A stretch of 33,725 nucleotides of DNA from JBFHNV01 sp965365655 (GTDB lineage Bacteria > Pseudomonadota > Gammaproteobacteria > HK1): contig CBDUCN010000011.1 of the NCBI GenBank assembly GCA_965365655.1, positions 1 to 33,725 of the forward strand, read 5' to 3'. Below, piece after piece: positions 30,456-33,725 of the stretch. Below the pieces are notes generated by a model that worked only from the letters and a program-made list of their open reading frames with translations, ran no database searches and was not told the DNA's origin. Position numbers and translations under genes: made by a program. Each line of letters starts with the position of its first letter. The stretch's first letter is position 1.

Positions 30456-32576
30456 ATGTCCAGCCGCCCGGCCGCCTCGACCCCTCCCGCCCCGGTTCCC
30501 GCCGACCCGCCCGCCGCCCGCCGCGAGCCCACCGTCCACGAGCAGCACGGCTACCGCCGGCGCGACGACTACGCGTGGCTGAAGGACGAGCGCTGGCAGG
30601 AGGTGATGCGCGACCCGTCGAAGCTGCGCGCGGACGTGCGCGAGTACCTGGAGGCGGAGAACGCGTACACGAAGGCCGCGCTGGCGGACACCGAGGCGCT
30701 GCAGGAGGCGCTGTTCGCCGAGTTCCGGGGGCGCATCAAGGAGGACGACTCCAGCGTTCCCGCGAAGGACGGCCCGTGGGAGTACTACGAGCGTTACCGC
30801 GAGGGCGGCCAGCATCCGATCGTGTGCCGCCGCCTGCCGGGCGACGAGGCGAGCGAGCAGATCCTGCTCGACGGCGACGCGGAGGCCGAGGGCCAGAGCT
30901 ACTTCCACATCGGCGACGGCGGCCACAGCAACGGCCACCGCCTGTACGCGTGGACGGTCGACCTGACGGGCTCGGAGTTCTACACGCTGCGGGTGAAGGA
31001 TCTCGACAGCGGCGAGCTGCTGCCGGACGTCATCGAGCACTGCTCCGGCGGCTTCGAGTGGGCCGGCGACGACGAGCACCTGTTCTACACCGTGCTCGAC
31101 GACAACCACCGCCCGTGCAAGGTCTACCGCCATCGCCTCGGCACGCCGGCGGACGACGACGTGCTGGTCTACGAGGAGCCGGACGCGGGCGTGTTCGTCG
31201 GCGTGAGCCTCACCGAGAGCCGCCGCTTCGTGATGATCGACGCCCACGATCACGTGACCAGCGAGGTGCGGCTCATCGACGCCGCGCGGCCGCAGAGCGA
31301 GCCGGTGATGGTCGCGCCCCGCGACCCGGGCGTGGAGTACGACGTCAGCCACCACGACCGGCGGCTCATCATCCTCACGAACGCCGACGGCGCCGAGGAC
31401 TTCAAGCTGGTGGAGTGCCCGGTGGACAACCCGGGCCGCGAGCACTGGACCGACCTGGTCGCGCACCGCCCCGGCGTGCTGATCGTCGCGTTCCAGGTGT
31501 TCGAGCGCTGGCTGGTGCGCCTGGAGCGCGAGAACGCGCTGCCGCGCATCGTGGTGCGCCACCTCGATACCGGCGAGGAGCACGTCATCGATTTCGACGA
31601 GGAGGCCTACTCGCTCGGCATGGGCGGCGGCTACGAGTTCGACACCGACACCCTGCGCTTCTCGTACTCGTCGATGACCACGCCGGCGGAGGTGTTCGAC
31701 TACGACATGGCGACGCGCGAGCGCACGTTGCGCAAGGTGCAGGAGGTGCCGAGCGGTCACGACCCGTCGGACTACGTCACGCGGCGGGTGATGGCGCCCG
31801 GTCACGACGGCGAGCCGGTGCCGGTGTCGCTGCTGCACCACAGGAACACGCCGATCGACGGCAGCGCGCCTCTGCTGCTCTACGGCTACGGCTCCTACGG
31901 CCACGCGATGCCGGCGAGCTTCGGAACCGTGCGCCTGAGCCTCGTGGACCGCGGCTTCGTGTACGCCATCGCGCACGTCCGCGGCGGCATGGAGCGCGGC
32001 TACCGCTGGTACACCGACGGCAAGCTGATGAACAAGCGCAACACCTTTCGCGACTTCATCGCCGCCGCCGAGCACCTCGTGCACGAGCGCTTCACGGGCG
32101 CCGGGCAGATCGTGATCCAGGGCGGCAGCGCGGGGGGCATGCTGGTCGGCGCGGCCGTCAACATGCGCCCGGACCTCTTCAAGGCCGTGGTCGCGGAGGT
32201 GCCGTTCGTCGACGTGCTGAACACGATGTGCGACGACACCCTGCCGCTGACGCCTCCGGAGTGGCCCGAGTGGGGCAACCCCGTCGAGTCGAAGGAGGCC
32301 TACGACTACATCGCGGCGTACAGCCCTTACGAGAACGTCGAGCCGAAACCGTACCCGGCGATGATCGTGACCGCCGGGCTCACCGACCCGCGCGTGACCT
32401 ACTGGGAGCCGGCGAAGTGGGTCGCGAAGCTGCGAGCGACGAAGACCGACGTCAATCCGTTGCTGCTGCACACGAACATGGAGGCGGGCCACGGCGGCGC
32501 CGCCGGGCGCCTGGAGCGGCTGCGCGAGACGGCGATGGTCTACGCGTTCGTGCTGAAGGTGTTCGGGCGCAGCTGA
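30456..32576 (+). CDS. S9 family prolyl oligopeptidase, oligopeptidase B-like
   Basis: A 706-residue cytosolic serine peptidase. An N-terminal seven-bladed propeller (about 75-410) gates an alpha/beta-hydrolase domain (about 1-70 and 420-706). The nucleophile Ser lies in GGSAGGMLVGAAVN, the Asp in GLTDPRVTYWEP and the His in MEAGHGGAAGR, all with the spacing of oligopeptidase B, which cuts short peptides after basic residues. VRGG-x-E-x-G-x-x-WY is also present. The first 25 residues are Pro/Ala-rich and unconserved. The composition is acid-rich (many Asp and Glu), as in moderate halophiles. No Shine-Dalgarno is obvious before the ATG. Confidence 0.93.
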   Translation: MSSRPAASTPPAPVPADPPAARREPTVHEQHGYRRRDDYAWLKDERWQEVMRDPSKLRADVREYLEAENAYTKAALADTEALQEALFAEFRGRIKEDDSSVPAKDGPWEYYERYREGGQHPIVCRRLPGDEASEQILLDGDAEAEGQSYFHIGDGGHSNGHRLYAWTVDLTGSEFYTLRVKDLDSGELLPDVIEHCSGGFEWAGDDEHLFYTVLDDNHRPCKVYRHRLGTPADDDVLVYEEPDAGVFVGVSLTESRRFVMIDAHDHVTSEVRLIDAARPQSEPVMVAPRDPGVEYDVSHHDRRLIILTNADGAEDFKLVECPVDNPGREHWTDLVAHRPGVLIVAFQVFERWLVRLERENALPRIVVRHLDTGEEHVIDFDEEAYSLGMGGGYEFDTDTLRFSYSSMTTPAEVFDYDMATRERTLRKVQEVPSGHDPSDYVTRRVMAPGHDGEPVPVSLLHHRNTPIDGSAPLLLYGYGSYGHAMPASFGTVRLSLVDRGFVYAIAHVRGGMERGYRWYTDGKLMNKRNTFRDFIAAAEHLVHERFTGAGQIVIQGGSAGGMLVGAAVNMRPDLFKAVVAEVPFVDVLNTMCDDTLPLTPPEWPEWGNPVESKEAYDYIAAYSPYENVEPKPYPAMIVTAGLTDPRVTYWEPAKWVAKLRATKTDVNPLLLHTNMEAGHGGAAGRLERLRETAMVYAFVLKVFGRS

Positions 32577-32590
32577 CCTGGAGCGGGCGT

Positions 32591-32608
32591 CCGCCGGCGC
32601 ACCGGCGG
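32591..32608 (+). terminator. stem-loop after the S9 peptidase gene
   Basis: CCGCCGG-CGCA-CCGGCGG, 14 bp past the stop codon, with the same CGCA loop as the endA hairpin. No U-tract. Confidence 0.5.
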
Positions 32609-32653
32609 GAGCGCGGATGGGAAGCCACGCATCGGGTGTCGGCACGCCGCAGC

Positions 32654-32684
32654 GCCGGGGAGGCCGCCGCGCGACCTCCCCGGC
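32654..32684 (-). terminator. perfect 10-bp stem-loop after the second RRM gene
   Basis: GCCGGGGAGG (32654-32663) and CCTCCCCGGC (32675-32684), 16 bp past the stop of the minus-strand RRM gene. No U-tract. Confidence 0.55.
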
Positions 32685-32700
32685 ACCGCGACGACGGCGG

Positions 32701-32970
32701 TCAGTAGCGCGGGCGCGACGGACGCTCCCCGCGGGGCTTGGCCTGATTGACCTTGACGTTGCGGCCCTTCAGGGCGGTGTCGTTCAGCGCCTTGATGGCC
32801 GCGTCGGCCTCCGAGTTGTTCGGCATCTCGACGAAGCCGAAGCCCTTGGACTGGCCGCTGAACTTGTCGGTGATCAGGCTGGCACTGGAGACCTCGCCAT
32901 AGGCGGCGAACGCCTCGCGAAGCTCTTCCTCGGTGACGCCGTACGCCAGGTTTCCTACGTAGATGTTCAT
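32701..32970 (-). CDS. RRM-domain RNA-binding protein, second paralogue
   Basis: An 89-residue single-RRM protein. RNP2 is NIYVGN and RNP1 KGFGFVEM. It shares MNIY-x-GNLAY, AYGEVSSA and the KGFGFVEMPN-x-SE block with the protein at 21013-21315, but its tail is short and basic (PRGERPSRPRY) instead of Gly/Pro-rich. Unlike that gene, the start here uses mostly GC-ending codons and has an A/G-rich AAAGAGACC ribosome site. A TATACT -10-like hexamer (minus strand, 33153-33158) would give a leader of about 175 nt. Probably an RNA chaperone; cold induction is inferred from the family. Confidence 0.93.
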   Translation of the reverse strand: MNIYVGNLAYGVTEEELREAFAAYGEVSSASLITDKFSGQSKGFGFVEMPNNSEADAAIKALNDTALKGRNVKVNQAKPRGERPSRPRY

Positions 32971-33520
32971 CAATCGGTCTCTTTGCAAACGTGCACTGCG
33001 CGAAGAGGATCCCACGCGCGTGCAATGCACGGGGCGCGCGTGAGTCCGTGGCCGAGCCAGCGGTCCGGTGAGCGTTCGGGGATGAGAGCCTGGACGGTGA
33101 GGGATCAGCCGCGAGCGGATGCGCCCTTCCGGATGGCGCGTTCGACCCGGGCAGTATACGCGCGGGCGGGGCCGGACGCGCGGGCGCCGTCGCGCGCCCG
33201 CGCAGTCACCACGCAAGGCCGACGGCCGCGGCGTCGAGCCGCAGTCCCGGCAGGTGGTCGAACGGGCAGCCGAGATCCGGAGCCGTCGACGGATGGAGCG
33301 CGGCATCGGTCTTCGGGCTGGTCCCGCGCAGCGCCGCCGGCACGGCGATTCCGGGTACGGGCGGGTCGCGCCGCGTGCGGGCGCTCGACCGACCGCGGGC
33401 AGGGCGGTGCGGCTGCAGTGTGGTCCACGCGCGGGCCGAAACGCCTGCCGCGTGCCGGCAACGGGTCCGGGCGCGGTATCAGGGCGTCCGGACCTCGATA
33501 GAATCGCAGCGGAGCGCACG
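32971..33520. other. intergenic region between RRM and sirtuin genes
   Basis: 550 bp without a credible gene. It includes the leader and possible -10 (TATACT, minus strand, 33153-33158) of the RRM gene, the palindrome GTGCATTGCAC near 33050 (minus strand) and, at 33499-33504, TAGAAT on the plus strand, a possible -10 for the sirtuin unit. No tRNA or known RNA recognised. Confidence 0.4.
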
Positions 33521-33610
33521 ATGCACGGCAACACCCGAAACGACGAACAGGGCCCGGCCCGGCGCGCGCCGCACCGCGGCGTGTGCCGGCGCGGAGGGGC
33601 CGGGCCATGA
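33521..33610 (+). CDS. possible 29-codon leader ORF ahead of the sirtuin gene
   Basis: An ATG with GGAG 6 bp upstream opens a 29-codon ORF rich in Arg and Gly whose TGA overlaps the sirtuin ATG (ATGA). Good ribosome site and coupling argue for translation; the composition shows no domain. It could be a translational relay or simply chance in GC-rich DNA. Confidence 0.3.
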   Translation: MHGNTRNDEQGPARRAPHRGVCRRGGAGP

Positions 33611-33725
33611 GCGGGGTCCCGCAGGACGGCCCGGCCGACCGCCTCGCGCGGCGCGTCGAGGCGCTGGACGGCGGCATGCTGGTGGTGCTCACCGGCGCGG
33701 GCGTCAGCCTCGCGAGCGGCATCCC
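33607..33725 (+). CDS. NAD-dependent protein deacylase (sirtuin), N-terminal part
   Basis: Only the first 39 codons are in the window. After a short N-terminus (DRLARRVEALDGG) comes MLVVLTGAGVSLASGIP, the NAD-binding signature TGAG-(V/I)-S-x-x-SGIP of Sir2 proteins. A GGAGGGG lies 8 bp upstream of the ATG. Sirtuins remove acyl groups from lysines using NAD+. Truncated by the window edge, not by mutation. Bacterial CobB-like and SIR2-type defence proteins share this start; the short N-terminus favours an ordinary deacylase. Confidence 0.85.
   Translation, partial: MSGVPQDGPADRLARRVEALDGGMLVVLTGAGVSLASGI

Overview
This is 33.7 kb of very GC-rich bacterial chromosome (G or C at most third codon positions) holding about 29 protein genes and no rRNA, tRNA, IS element or CRISPR array that I can see. 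A family-B DNA polymerase II with a clamp-binding C-terminus, DctBD-controlled TRAP transport, HU, endonuclease I and an oligopeptidase-B-like peptidase point to a Proteobacterium, most likely a GC-rich Gammaproteobacterium of the Ectothiorhodospiraceae type. That placement is inference, not proof.

Layout. 1-5053: a small secreted protein; the AmmeMemoRadiSam trio (radical SAM enzyme divergent from Memo-like and AMMECR1 proteins); an M48 peptidase; and a GDT1/TMEM165 cation transporter. FNR-like half-palindromes lie in front of two of these units. 5099-13803 (minus strand): a complete C4-dicarboxylate system, with diguanylate cyclase, DctB, DctD, then DctP, DctQ and DctM. The dctP upstream region carries a -24/-12 sigma-54 promoter, an IHF-like site and two tandem dyads that look like DctD enhancer sites. 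14310-20280 (plus): a second, TAXI-type TRAP transporter, followed by tightly coupled genes for an FAD-dependent amino-acid-type dehydrogenase, an N-carbamoyl-amino-acid amidohydrolase and a 54-residue membrane protein; probably uptake and breakdown of one nitrogenous substrate.

20368-22488: a DUF2237 protein, an RRM RNA-binding protein with a structured leader, and an EamA exporter. 22780-25355: a Phd-type antitoxin, a PIN-domain toxin, a CapV-like patatin phospholipase overlapping the toxin by 4 bp, and a ceramidase-like membrane protein. The first promoter has a dyad covering its -10 element. This is the most unusual unit in the window and a candidate composite toxin-antitoxin/lipase module. 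25450-27774: DNA polymerase II. 28012-33725: a DODA-type extradiol dioxygenase, HU, endonuclease I, an S9 peptidase, a second RRM protein and the first 39 codons of a sirtuin.

Two themes recur. Nearly every transcription unit ends in a perfect GC-rich stem-loop without a U-tract, and both TRAP operons carry such a hairpin between the binding-protein gene and the permease genes. There is also a 47-nt tandem-repeat relic at the dctB/dctD junction, which appears to have split an ancestral overlap and left a 34-codon relay ORF.
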